From Alistipes sp. (GTDB lineage Bacteria; Bacteroidota; Bacteroidia; Bacteroidales; Rikenellaceae), in assembly GCA_017631055.1 (NCBI GenBank), contig JAGBTZ010000046.1, forward strand, positions 1 to 36,360: a stretch of 36,360 nucleotides of DNA. Direction: 5' to 3'. The notes beneath the pieces were generated by a model. That model was not told the DNA's origin. It worked only from the letters and a program-made list of their open reading frames with translations, and made no database searches. Shown here in pieces: positions 24,776-32,096 of this stretch. Positions within the stretch are counted from its first letter, which is position 1, and the number at the start of each line of letters is the position of its first letter. A program made the position numbers and the translations under genes.

Positions 24776-24803
24776 AAAAAAGCGACTGATAAAAATCAGT
24801 CGC
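24776..24803 (-). terminator. Terminator of tRNA-His
   Basis: A perfect 9-bp stem GCGACTGAT (24782-24790) / ATCAGTCGC (24795-24803) with an AAAA loop; on the minus strand it is followed by a T6 tract. It lies 18 bases after the mature tRNA 3' end. Confidence 0.92.
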
Positions 24804-24821
24804 CAGTCAAAATCAAATAAG

Positions 24822-24896
24822 GGTGGAAGATGGGATTCGAACCCACGACCTTCGGAACCACAATCCGTCACTCTAACCGACTGAGCTACATCCACC
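24822..24896 (-). tRNA. tRNA-His (GUG)
   Basis: A cloverleaf of 75 bases with anticodon GTG in the loop of CGGATTGTGGTTCCG. The extra 5' G (G-1) typical of tRNA-His is encoded and pairs with C73. CCA is not encoded (CTT follows). The T-arm is TGGGTTCGAATCCCA. The acceptor stem has a T6-T67 mismatch, with all other pairs intact. Confidence 0.95.
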
Positions 24897-24924
24897 ATTT
24901 AGACCCCTAAATCGGAATCGGGTG

Positions 24925-24956
24925 CAAAGATAATACACTTTTTGGCAAAGTCCAAA
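24925..24956 (-). promoter_or_regulatory. Promoter of tRNA-His
   Basis: On the minus strand, TTTG (24953-24956), a 20-base gap and TATCTTTG (24925-24932), 28 bases before the mature tRNA. Confidence 0.82.
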
Positions 24957-25035
24957 TTTTTGCCAAGAAAAAGTGTCTGCTATTTGCCTATTTTGTGAAA
25001 TCTGCACCGATTTGCATCGCAAAAACAGCCCCTCG

Positions 25036-25251
25036 CTACAGCAGGGTAACCAGCAACACTATGGCTGCAATGATAGCCACCACAGCCGCTATGATGCGAT
25101 AGACCAACATCCTGCAACCGCGCGGCATACGGATTCCACAGTAGGGGCAACGCTCCATGCTTGCCGGCACAGGCACGCCACACTCGGGGCAGATTACCAT
25201 CGGCTCATTTTTGGTGTTGATGTCATTCGGTGTAGCTGCTTTCTCGCTCAT
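25036..25251 (-). CDS. Small zinc-ribbon membrane protein
   Basis: A 71-residue protein. After a polar N-terminus (MSEKAATPNDINTKNEP) come two CxxC pairs, ICPECGVPVPA and ERCPYCGIRM (residues about 20-41), that form a zinc ribbon. The remainder is a basic turn (PRGCRMLVYR) and one long hydrophobic helix (about 48-71, IIAAVVAIIAAIVLLVTLL), so the protein would be anchored with the ribbon in the cytoplasm. Small ribbon-TM proteins of this type are frequent and of unknown role. It has its own promoter at 25279-25310, whose -33 box overlaps the T-tract of the upstream gene's terminator. Confidence 0.82.
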   Translation of the reverse strand: MSEKAATPNDINTKNEPMVICPECGVPVPASMERCPYCGIRMPRGCRMLVYRIIAAVVAIIAAIVLLVTLL

Positions 25252-25278
25252 AATCTCTGTTCTTTGGGGTTTGTTTCA

Positions 25279-25310
25279 CAAAGGTATAAAATTTATTTCA
25301 CTCTCACAAA
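25279..25310 (-). promoter_or_regulatory. Promoter of the zinc-ribbon gene
   Basis: On the minus strand, TTTG (25307-25310), a 20-base gap and TACCTTTG (25279-25286), 28 bases before the ATG. Confidence 0.8.
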
Positions 25311-25344
25311 AAACGGGTCGCCCGACTCTCCGCCGAGCGACCCG
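25308..25344 (-). terminator. Terminator of the 1510-residue lipoprotein gene
   Basis: An 8-bp GC-rich stem CGGGTCGC (25314-25321) / GCGACCCG (25337-25344), followed on the minus strand by T6. It lies 44 bases past the stop codon at 25388. Confidence 0.9.
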
Positions 25345-25387
25345 AGATATTCACATTACCCTCTCGCGATGGAGAGAGCATTGTGTT

Positions 25388-28300
25388 TTAGTTTGCAGGG
25401 TCGATATAAGTGCCGACCTGCTGATAGATATAATTTGCCATAACCTCAAATCCTGCCTCATTGGGGTGACAACCCGACTCCTTCGGAATTTTGTCGTAGG
25501 TTTGGAATCCCGAGATGTCCAGCAAGTTCACACAACGATAACCCCACTTGCTTGCGTAGTGGTTTGCGATGCGCTGAATAACCCAGGCAGTACCCGAGGG
25601 AATCCAGTCGCCAATAACCATCACAACCTTTGCATTGGGGTAGCGGTTGTGCATCATACAGATAAGCTTAACGTATGCCTCAGCAAATGAAGTGTCTGTG
25701 AGAGCCTCAACCTGTGCGCGAGTGGTTGCAGCCTCGGCTGTAGTGTATATTGTATTCATCTGAGCATCTGTTGGGTGTGCCGAGGCACTATAATTCGTAT
25801 CGTGATAGATGGGCAGCGAGGGGTGCAGACGAATGCTTGCATTAGATTTGTTGCCACGACTCGATACGTCATTAGTACCACCATGCAAGATAATTACATC
25901 TGGATCTCCCATACCCTTATCGATAAAACGCTCTACAAAGCTGTTTCCGTACCAGTGCTGACTCGACATAGCCGTATTGGTACTACGAGTCACAAGCGTA
26001 CCGCTCCATGCGATATTCTTCTCGAGCGTAGCGTTGCTCATATAGTTATATATAAGTTTGTACCAATATGTCTGTGTTGCAGAGATAACAGTAGGATTTT
26101 CTGCGATAGGGTAGAAGTGAGCATAACCCGCCGGCATCCAACCCTTGAAGGTCGAAATCGAGTCGCCGATAATGCTGACACGGGTCAGTTTTTTAGTTAT
26201 TCCCCTATTCGGATCGGCCTGAATGGTCGAGGGTACTGGATAACCATCCGGACCTGCCACCCAAGTCGAAGCCTTCAACTCCGCGGGAGCTGTGCTGTTG
26301 TACTTTGTTGCAGCGGTGTTGAGTGCGGCGAGGAACGCTGCGCTCTTCATATCCGAATTGGCATAAGCCGTCAGAGTCGAGCCACTTGCAACCGAATTGG
26401 CACCGGCCTTACCCGTTACATAGAAGCAGTCGGTCATCAGGTTGTTGCCGTTGCCGTTGGCGTAGAGATTACCATACATCGACACTTGATCGCCGTAGGT
26501 GCCAATCTTTTTGCCCTCGGTCGAAACCATTGTAGCCGAATCAAACGGGGTGTAGCAAGCAATCCAGTTAGCCTTCTTTGCATAACTGTAGAGACCTCCG
26601 TAACCACCTGTTGTTGCGATGGGGTTGAATATGAAGCTGTCGATAAATGCAGCGCAGTTTGCAATCGTAACCTTTCCGACCGGGTCATTCGTATTATTGA
26701 CAATACCCGCAATACCGGCACTGTGCGCATAAGGATATTTGTCGCTATACTTATAAAGCGATGAGAGCGAGCCCTTGTAGATGCAGTTTACGATATCCAA
26801 CGGCAGCGAGGTATTGGCTAATGTAGTAGCCTCTCCGACAAGACCTCCCATCACGCAGTTGGCTTGAATGTCGGCATATACTGCACAATCCTTAATAGTA
26901 AGTTTTGTTCCGCGAGATGCGTGGTTAGCGATATATCCGACAAGGCCTCCGGTATGGTATTGACCGAAGTAATCGGCATGATTTGCATGGCTGATGATAT
27001 TCGTGCCGCTTGTTACCAAACAGCCCGAGATAACACCACTCTCCATACGACCTACGATACCGCCATGATAAGCCTCGGAGGTCTCGATGGTGGTTGCATC
27101 CACCGTACAACTCAAAATCTCGGCATCATTGGTCATGCGAGATACAATGCCGGCGATATGGTTTGCTGTGTTTTTGATGCGTGAGCCATTTTTAACTTTA
27201 CAATTCGAGATTTTACCACCCTCCATGTGAGCAGCAATACCTCCCACAAATTGACCCTTGGCGGTGATGTTACCTGAGAACTCACAGCCCTCGATAGTGG
27301 TATTGACGATGTAGCCTGCGATACCTGCTGCAAAGCTCGTAGCACCATTTGAACCAAATGTGGAGGTAACAAGTGCCGAGGCCTCGGTGTCGATAGTACC
27401 GCTGTAACTGCAATTCTGGATTGTCGATTCGAATGCCTTGCCTGCGATACCGCCATCGAAACAGCTTGCTGCGTTGTTGACGTCAATTTTACCATTCGTA
27501 ATCTTCACGTTCTTGATGGTTGCACCTGTGATATCGCCAAACATACCCACCGGCTTGCCGACAACCTCTTTCACCGTCAAGTTCGAGATTGTGTAGGTCT
27601 TGCCATCGAACGAGCCCGAGAAGTTGGTAATCGGGGTGAAAGCCTTACCCGACATATTGATATTTGCAGCCAATGCGTAGTATGCGCTCTTGAAGTCAGC
27701 TGTGCCTGCGACTATAGCCGAGCCGTTGCACAGATTAGAGAGCTTTACCAAATCATCAGCCGTCTTGATAAGGTAAGGCGAAGCCGATGTACCCTGACCC
27801 TCGAAAGTGGTAACCGTAGTAGCGCCCTGCAAGCCCGAGCGATCGATTACACGACAACGAACATTGAAACCAAAGGCGGTTGTGTTGTATCCCGCAATTT
27901 GAGGTTTCATCGTTGTATCCGTTGATGATTTTGGGTGTAATCGAATGGTGTAGAGTGCTGCTGTGTTGGTGTTGTCTGGAACAGCCCACCAGTTAAAGTT
28001 ATTACCTACATACGAGTATTGACCTTCTTGATTGCGGAAGCCTGTTGCCGGAATCCAAACCAATTTGCCAGTCTTGGTGCATTTGTGGTAATAACCATAA
28101 AGATTTGAGCCCGACACCACTTTATTATAGTCAAATCCGGCCACATAGTAATTCACGCTATGACCATCCTCTATAACATATCCTGCGGGACAGGGGTCAT
28201 TGTTGCCCTTCTGGCTGACCTTGTCTTGGTTTTCGGAGTGCCAAGCCTTCAATCGAGCAGTACGATCGCAAGCATTGACGGGGTCTTTACAGAATGAGTT

Positions 28301-29920
28301 TGTCGATTTGTACTCGCTCGAAGCGGTCGTAGCTGTATTGTCGGTAAATGAGATAACTCCAAAAATGTTGGGCTTGCTTATGAGATTCTCAAACGAGCAG
28401 ACATTTTCATAGTTCGCTGAAGTGTTGGAAGACTTGACAAACTGCTGGGCATAAGTGCCAAATCCATACATCAAGGCATAGTCTGTTGTTGTTGCATCGA
28501 ATGCAGTTGTCTCGGTGGTGGTACTCTTGATACTTGTTGATTTGGGGAATGGTGTGGGACGACCATACTGATAGTATAGACCCATGGATGCAGTGGCATT
28601 GGTCTCCGAGATGTTTTGGGCTTCGGCCTCGGTCTTCGGAGCGTAAGTTGCACCAAGGTTACGGTCGAGAATACCATAAATCTTGCTGCCGGTCGAGTTG
28701 GCAACAGAGATCTGCTGCGGCTTGTCGGTACACCAGATATGCCAAGACCAGAGAAGTACATTGTTTGCATCGAACACTCCAACCAATGCATTACCCTCGG
28801 CATTGCCTCCCTCATACTTGAACGAAACTCGACCATCTGCAAAGCAGACATTGCTAACCAACTGCTCGCCCTCGCTCCAGATAATATGAGCGTAGGCTAC
28901 ATCAGCGATGGCAGCATCGGCATTGAGTCTGCGTGTGGGGAATGAGTAGCACTTCGCTTCGCTGCCCTGCGGAATGATGTAGCAGTTGGCGATGTCTGCA
29001 TCTGTTACACACAGGTTGGTGACATCCTTCGACAAGATGTTGTCAACATTGATAGCCGCAATGGGGCGAATCTTCGAGCGATTGACTACAATGTCGTTCT
29101 TCGAAGTGATTGAGTAAGAGCCCTTGTTAGTCTGAATGCAGATATTCAGATTCTTGTAGGTCGCAGGCGGTACACAGAAGTAGAACGACTTGGACTCGTC
29201 GGTGCTCAACTGAACATTGGGACAAGTGGCGTTGATATAACTCCAGGTTTTGGCCTGACCCGACGCCGAATGTCTTGTTGGAGCTTTTGGGTCGCTGGTC
29301 TTGATGTACTGCAAACCCGAAAGCGTCTGATTCCATCCCTTGGAATTAGAGCGCAGAGAGATGTGCTTTACGGTTTGCGTTCCCTTGAGCTTGATTTCGA
29401 TAAAACCGCAGAAGTTCTTGAACGATAGAGTGTTGTCATCTGAAAGATGTGCAACCATCACATTCTCATTATCGGCAAATACTCTGTCCGAGCCATCGAG
29501 TGTTATTACCGAAGGCAGAGTTTGAGCCAAGATGCCGGCTGCTGTGATAAATAGTTTGCTGCTCTCCTGCCAGGGGTAGACTGCATACTTTATATCGGCA
29601 GGCACCTCGAAAGATGCGTTCGAGCCATTGACCTTTAGAGCTACAGCCTTGGTGATTGTATTGTCGGCCGAAACAACACCAATGGCATCGCCCTCGCTCC
29701 AAACAATTTTGCCTCCATTATTGTCGGTCAGCGTGGTACGCGACTCCTCACCCTCGGCGGGCTCGTCGCACTCCAACGATGCCGTAATGGTTATCATCTC
29801 CTTTTCAACCTCTCCGAGGGGCCCATTATAAATCTCATCTGTGGTGGTGTCCTCGGTACAACCCACTGCCACGACTGCGGCAACGAGCATCGATACTAAA
29901 TAAAAGTAAAGCTTCTTCAT
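25388..29920 (-). CDS. Multidomain surface lipoprotein: fimbrillin-like, FISUMP, GLUG beta-helix and SGNH esterase
   Basis: A 1510-residue predicted lipoprotein with signal MKKLYFYLVSMLVAAVVAVG|C and an acidic start TEDTTTDE. Domains in order: fimbrillin-like about 40-300 (RTTLTDNNGGKIVWSEGD, LSFKNFCGFIEIKLKGTQ); a FISUMP-type region about 305-690 (IANCYIIPQG, LDRNLGATYAP, LYYQYGRPTPF, DPCPAGYVIE, FNVRCRVIDRS); a GLUG/right-handed beta-helix region about 705-1170 made of units such as GGIAGKAFESTIQNCSYSG and GGLVGEATT; and a C-terminal SGNH hydrolase about 1240-1510. SGNH blocks: IIGDSISTF (nucleophile Ser), a GGTNDVSS block (oxyanion Gly/Asn) and HPNEAGF (catalytic Asp/His-type block, near 1485). 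It may deacylate or de-esterify polysaccharide or peptide substrates at the cell surface. The 45-residue peptide gene lies 21 bases upstream. Confidence 0.87.
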   Translation of the reverse strand: MKKLYFYLVSMLVAAVVAVGCTEDTTTDEIYNGPLGEVEKEMITITASLECDEPAEGEESRTTLTDNNGGKIVWSEGDAIGVVSADNTITKAVALKVNGSNASFEVPADIKYAVYPWQESSKLFITAAGILAQTLPSVITLDGSDRVFADNENVMVAHLSDDNTLSFKNFCGFIEIKLKGTQTVKHISLRSNSKGWNQTLSGLQYIKTSDPKAPTRHSASGQAKTWSYINATCPNVQLSTDESKSFYFCVPPATYKNLNICIQTNKGSYSITSKNDIVVNRSKIRPIAAINVDNILSKDVTNLCVTDADIANCYIIPQGSEAKCYSFPTRRLNADAAIADVAYAHIIWSEGEQLVSNVCFADGRVSFKYEGGNAEGNALVGVFDANNVLLWSWHIWCTDKPQQISVANSTGSKIYGILDRNLGATYAPKTEAEAQNISETNATASMGLYYQYGRPTPFPKSTSIKSTTTETTAFDATTTDYALMYGFGTYAQQFVKSSNTSANYENVCSFENLISKPNIFGVISFTDNTATTASSEYKSTNSFCKDPVNACDRTARLKAWHSENQDKVSQKGNNDPCPAGYVIEDGHSVNYYVAGFDYNKVVSGSNLYGYYHKCTKTGKLVWIPATGFRNQEGQYSYVGNNFNWWAVPDNTNTAALYTIRLHPKSSTDTTMKPQIAGYNTTAFGFNVRCRVIDRSGLQGATTVTTFEGQGTSASPYLIKTADDLVKLSNLCNGSAIVAGTADFKSAYYALAANINMSGKAFTPITNFSGSFDGKTYTISNLTVKEVVGKPVGMFGDITGATIKNVKITNGKIDVNNAASCFDGGIAGKAFESTIQNCSYSGTIDTEASALVTSTFGSNGATSFAAGIAGYIVNTTIEGCEFSGNITAKGQFVGGIAAHMEGGKISNCKVKNGSRIKNTANHIAGIVSRMTNDAEILSCTVDATTIETSEAYHGGIVGRMESGVISGCLVTSGTNIISHANHADYFGQYHTGGLVGYIANHASRGTKLTIKDCAVYADIQANCVMGGLVGEATTLANTSLPLDIVNCIYKGSLSSLYKYSDKYPYAHSAGIAGIVNNTNDPVGKVTIANCAAFIDSFIFNPIATTGGYGGLYSYAKKANWIACYTPFDSATMVSTEGKKIGTYGDQVSMYGNLYANGNGNNLMTDCFYVTGKAGANSVASGSTLTAYANSDMKSAAFLAALNTAATKYNSTAPAELKASTWVAGPDGYPVPSTIQADPNRGITKKLTRVSIIGDSISTFKGWMPAGYAHFYPIAENPTVISATQTYWYKLIYNYMSNATLEKNIAWSGTLVTRSTNTAMSSQHWYGNSFVERFIDKGMGDPDVIILHGGTNDVSSRGNKSNASIRLHPSLPIYHDTNYSASAHPTDAQMNTIYTTAEAATTRAQVEALTDTSFAEAYVKLICMMHNRYPNAKVVMVIGDWIPSGTAWVIQRIANHYASKWGYRCVNLLDISGFQTYDKIPKESGCHPNEAGFEVMANYIYQQVGTYIDPAN

Positions 29921-29941
29921 GATCTTCTCTCGTTTTAGGGG

Positions 29942-30079
29942 TTAAAATTCAACTTCCTGGTCCTTGCTGACAACTTCAATCGAATCGGCAAAGCCACGCT
30001 CCAGAGCAATCTCGGCTATCTCCACCTCGGGGTGCAGATAGACCTGCTTCGTAAAGCAAATTTTAGGGTAGGTTTTCAT
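29942..30079 (-). CDS. 45-residue peptide of the 'EVEIAE..LERGF' type, upstream of the SGNH lipoprotein
   Basis: The start is ATG 30077-30079. The peptide begins MKTYPKICFTKQVYLHPEVE, continues IAEIALERGFADSIEV and ends QEVEF. A longer open frame to 30157 would run back into the leader and over the promoter, so the internal start is preferred. It has no signal peptide. Pattern P-E-V-E-I-x-x-I-x-x-E-R-G-F-A matches the peptide at 6966-7115 (P-T-L-E-V-E-E-L-V-V-E-Q-G-F-S) in sequence order and in position just before a large fimbrillin-like-start lipoprotein. The 21-base gap and shared promoter (30145-30175) suggest cotranscription. The function is unknown; see findings. Confidence 0.73.
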   Translation of the reverse strand: MKTYPKICFTKQVYLHPEVEIAEIALERGFADSIEVVSKDQEVEF

Positions 30080-30144
30080 GTTAGGTTTAATTTTTATAGT
30101 TAGTTGTTTATCTCTTTTTCGAGATGAAAAATCGTTTAATCCCA

Positions 30145-30175
30145 CAAACTTAAACAATAAAAATCAAATAACAAA
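30145..30175 (-). promoter_or_regulatory. Promoter of the peptide / SGNH lipoprotein unit
   Basis: On the minus strand, TTTG (30172-30175), a 19-base gap and TAAGTTTG (30145-30152), about 66 bases before the peptide ATG. The leader contains a small ATCTC/GAGAT hairpin. Confidence 0.83.
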
Positions 30176-30325
30176 ATCCATAAGATGGTGGCAGTATTTG
30201 TTAGGAGGGAGGTAAATAGCTGTATGTCAGCGTATTGTGAGGATTGTGGTTTTATCGAAAAATATGAGGGGCGTTGGATGGGGTGGATAGGTTAGCTATT
30301 GGCCATTAGCCATTAGCCATTGGCT

Positions 30326-30366
30326 GGGTTAGATGGGTTAGATGGGTTAGATGGGTTAGATGGGTT
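30326..30366. repeat. 9-bp minisatellite (GGGTTAGAT x 4.5)
   Basis: Four perfect 9-base units GGGTTAGAT plus GGGTT. The same unit, on the other strand, appears at 24499-24516, and relatives occur at 1262-1279, 13491 and 30767-30784. It is preceded by runs of TTAGCCATTAGCCATTGG. Confidence 0.9.
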
Positions 30367-30376
30367 GTTCAAAACT

Positions 30377-30397
30377 CCTCCCCTGTCTTAGGGGAGG
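30377..30397. repeat. Short intergenic hairpin CCTCCCC / GGGGAGG
   Basis: A 7-bp stem CCTCCCC (30377-30383) / GGGGAGG (30391-30397) with a TGTCTTA loop, followed by TACCCGGAGGGTGGAGGGG. It looks like a known class of G-rich intergenic palindromes in Bacteroidales. No gene lies nearby that it would terminate. Confidence 0.6.
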
Positions 30398-30453
30398 TAC
30401 CCGGAGGGTGGAGGGGTTTGTTGGTTTTGTTAGCTATTAGCCATTGGCCAAAT

Positions 30454-30660
30454 ATAAAAATCTCGTCATCTCGAGTATTTGCATCTTGAAAGGGTTGGGA
30501 GTAAGGGCTGCGCACAAGCAAATGCGAGGAGATCTACCTTTTAGAAAACTCGCTCTCCGCAACCCACTACAAAAAGCGGAAGATTCTCTCGGGGTTGTTT
30601 GGTAGGGCATTTTACTCCACACCCTCAACACAAACAACCCCTCGGAATGACGAGTTTTTA
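30454..30660. repeat. Element with terminal inverted repeats (MITE-like), copy B
   Basis: The left end ATAAAAATCTCGTCATCTCG (from about 30454) and the right end CTCGGAATGACGAGTTTTTA (to 30660) are imperfect inverted repeats of about 20 bases with the shared core CTCGTCAT. Inside, GGGGTTGTTT (30591-30600) and AAACAACCCC (30632-30641) form a further stem. The left 90 bases are related to copy A at 1162-1250. No transposase is encoded, so any mobility would be in trans. Confidence 0.68.
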
Positions 30661-30869
30661 TTTTTAGCTACTAGCTAAAAACTGGGGCCACTGGGGTGAT
30701 TGGGGCAACCCACATCCTCCCCATAATCCCCATAAGCTGTCGCAGACAGCGCTCTCCACTCTCCCCATCCAACTCATCTAACCACCCGTTTGGATAGCAA
30801 AGAGCACCCCCGGGAACGCTTGTAAGACCCACAACCACACAGATCGAACGGTCGTAGCAGATTTGAGCA

Positions 30870-30988
30870 GAGCGAAGGGAGGCGATTACAATCGCAGATT
30901 GTTTGGGTTTGGCTGATGATAACTGAAAATTTATTTTCAAAGATAATCATCAGACAAAGACAAGTAATTGCGACAGCAATAATCGCCG
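30870..30988. repeat. Long imperfect inverted repeat (about 119 bp)
   Basis: The arms about 30870-30920 and 30946-30988 pair with interruptions: GGCGATTA (outer left) with TAATCGCC (outer right), a middle part of 23 bases with 18 matches, and CTGATGAT (30913-30920) with ATCATCAG (30946-30953). A further GAAAAT/ATTTTC (30925-30938) closes the loop. It could be a non-autonomous mobile element or a structured RNA; no coding function is evident. Confidence 0.65.
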
Positions 30989-31024
30989 ACCGCAGACAAC
31001 TCAGCCACGCCGCCACCGACTGAG

Positions 31025-31080
31025 CGATCCCGGCTTCGAGAAGGCAACAAGGGCTGTCCAACAATGTTGAACAGCCCCTT
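31025..31080 (-). terminator. Hairpin and tRNA-complementary segment behind tRNA-Leu
   Basis: On the minus strand behind the tRNA, an imperfect stem AAGGGGCTGTTCAACA / TTGGACAGCCCTT (31049-31080) resembles a terminator but lacks a T-tract. Beyond it, 31025-31040 is CGATCCCGGCTTCGAG on the + strand, which is the exact reverse complement of 31087-31102 inside the tRNA. So the trailer could pair with 16 bases of the T-arm and acceptor strand. Confidence 0.6.
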
Positions 31081-31084
31081 GCAG

Positions 31085-31170
31085 TACTCGAAGCCGGGAT
31101 CGAACCGGCACGGCCATTACTGGCCACAGGATTTTAAGTCCGGCGTGTCTACCTATTCCACCATTCGAGC
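31085..31170 (-). tRNA. tRNA-Leu (UAA)
   Basis: An 86-base class II tRNA with a long variable arm (TGTGGCCAGTAATGGCCGT) and anticodon TAA in the loop CTTAAAA. The A36-A37-A38 triplet required by MiaA is present. The acceptor stem GCTCGAA / TTCGAGT pairs with G1-T72 wobble, and A73 is the leucine discriminator. CCA is not encoded (CTGC follows). The gene lies 20 bases behind the miaA stop. Confidence 0.95.
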
Positions 31171-31177
31171 AACGGCA

Positions 31178-31209
31178 CAAAAGTAATACTTTATATTTTA
31201 TTATCCAAA
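31178..31209 (-). promoter_or_regulatory. Promoter of tRNA-Leu, overlapping the miaA 3' end
   Basis: On the minus strand, TTTG (31206-31209), a 20-base gap and TACTTTTG (31178-31185). The TTTG box lies within the last codons of miaA (stop at 31191-31193). Confidence 0.78.
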
Positions 31210-32096
31210 AAATCTATCATAGACTCCACATCCGAGGCATTGAACCACTCTATGTCGGCATCGCGGCGAAACCATGTCATCTGACGTTTGGCATAGCGGC
31301 GCGAGTTGCGTTTGATGAGTTCTATCGCCTCCTCGCGGGTGGTCGTACCATCGAAGTAGTCGAACATCTCGCGGTAGCCAACTGTCTGTAGCGAGTTGAG
31401 TTGGCGCAGATGATATACCGAGCGAGCCTCCGCCTCCAATCCTTCATCAATCATCATATCTACACGGCGGTTTATGCGGTCGTAGAGAGTCGCTCGCTCC
31501 CATTCGATACCTATCTTTATGATGTTGAAGTTGCGCTTGTGGCGCTCCCCTTTGCGCAGCGAGGAGTAGGGTTGCCCCGTCTGCATGCAGACCTCCACAG
31601 CCCGCACTACTCGTGAGGGGTTACAGTGGTCTACCTGTGCGTAGTAGTCGGGGTCGAGTCGCTCGAGGTCGGCAAGCAGCGATTCGATACCCTCGTTTTG
31701 GAGTCGCTCCATCAGGCTCTGGCGCAGCTGTTCGTCTGCCTGGGGTAGGTCGTCCATACCCTCGCATAGGGCCTGAATGTAGAGCCCCGAGCCACCTACG
31801 GCAACCACAACATCGTGTGCACGGAAGAGCTCCTCGAGTCGTGCGAGGGCTTGCACTTCATACTCTCCGCAGTTGAAGTTGTCGGTCAGCGAGTGTGAGG
31901 CTATGAAGTGGTGCTCCACGGCTGCAAGTTGCTCGGCTGTGGGTTGTGCGGTGCCTATCGGGATACCTTTGTAGACCTGTCGAGAGTCGGTCGAGATGAT
32001 GGGTGCTCCGAAGTGCGTAGCAAGGCGCAACGAGATGTCGGTCTTACCCGAGCCCGTTGCTCCGACTACGACTATCAGATGTTTAGTACTCGTCAT
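31191..32096 (-). CDS. miaA: tRNA dimethylallyltransferase
   Basis: MiaA transfers a dimethylallyl group to N6 of A37 in tRNAs that read UNN codons. With ATG 32094-32096 as start the product is 301 residues (MTSTKHLIVVVGATGSGKT); starts at 32108 and GTG 32111 are possible. Motifs: P-loop GATGSGKT (residues about 12-19), IISTDSRQVYKGIPIGTAQP (substrate region with the catalytic Asp and Thr), AVGGSGLYIQAL, and the tRNA-binding CNPSRVVRAVEV and KRNSRRYAKRQMTWFRRD near the C-terminus. Length agrees with the family. The start overlaps the end of the pRiA4b-like gene by 14 bases, so the two are translationally coupled. Its own substrate tRNA-Leu(UAA) lies 20 bases behind the stop codon. Confidence 0.96.
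   Translation of the reverse strand: MTSTKHLIVVVGATGSGKTDISLRLATHFGAPIISTDSRQVYKGIPIGTAQPTAEQLAAVEHHFIASHSLTDNFNCGEYEVQALARLEELFRAHDVVVAVGGSGLYIQALCEGMDDLPQADEQLRQSLMERLQNEGIESLLADLERLDPDYYAQVDHCNPSRVVRAVEVCMQTGQPYSSLRKGERHKRNFNIIKIGIEWERATLYDRINRRVDMMIDEGLEAEARSVYHLRQLNSLQTVGYREMFDYFDGTTTREEAIELIKRNSRRYAKRQMTWFRRDADIEWFNASDVESMIDFLDNKI

Noticed and set aside
25775-26764. Plus-strand frame of 329 residues opposite the SGNH lipoprotein
   Set aside because: Shadow of a gene with clear domains; cysteine- and arginine-rich translation.
30326-30366. CRISPR array
   Set aside because: The unit is 9 bases without spacers; it is a minisatellite.
31025-31102. tRNA attachment site of a genomic island
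   Set aside because: The 16-base copy is inverted, not direct, and no integrase is present.
30774-31127. Minus-strand frame of 117 residues over the tRNA-Leu 3' half
   Set aside because: Typical spurious frame created by a tRNA and its trailer; the region has inverted repeats rather than codon structure.
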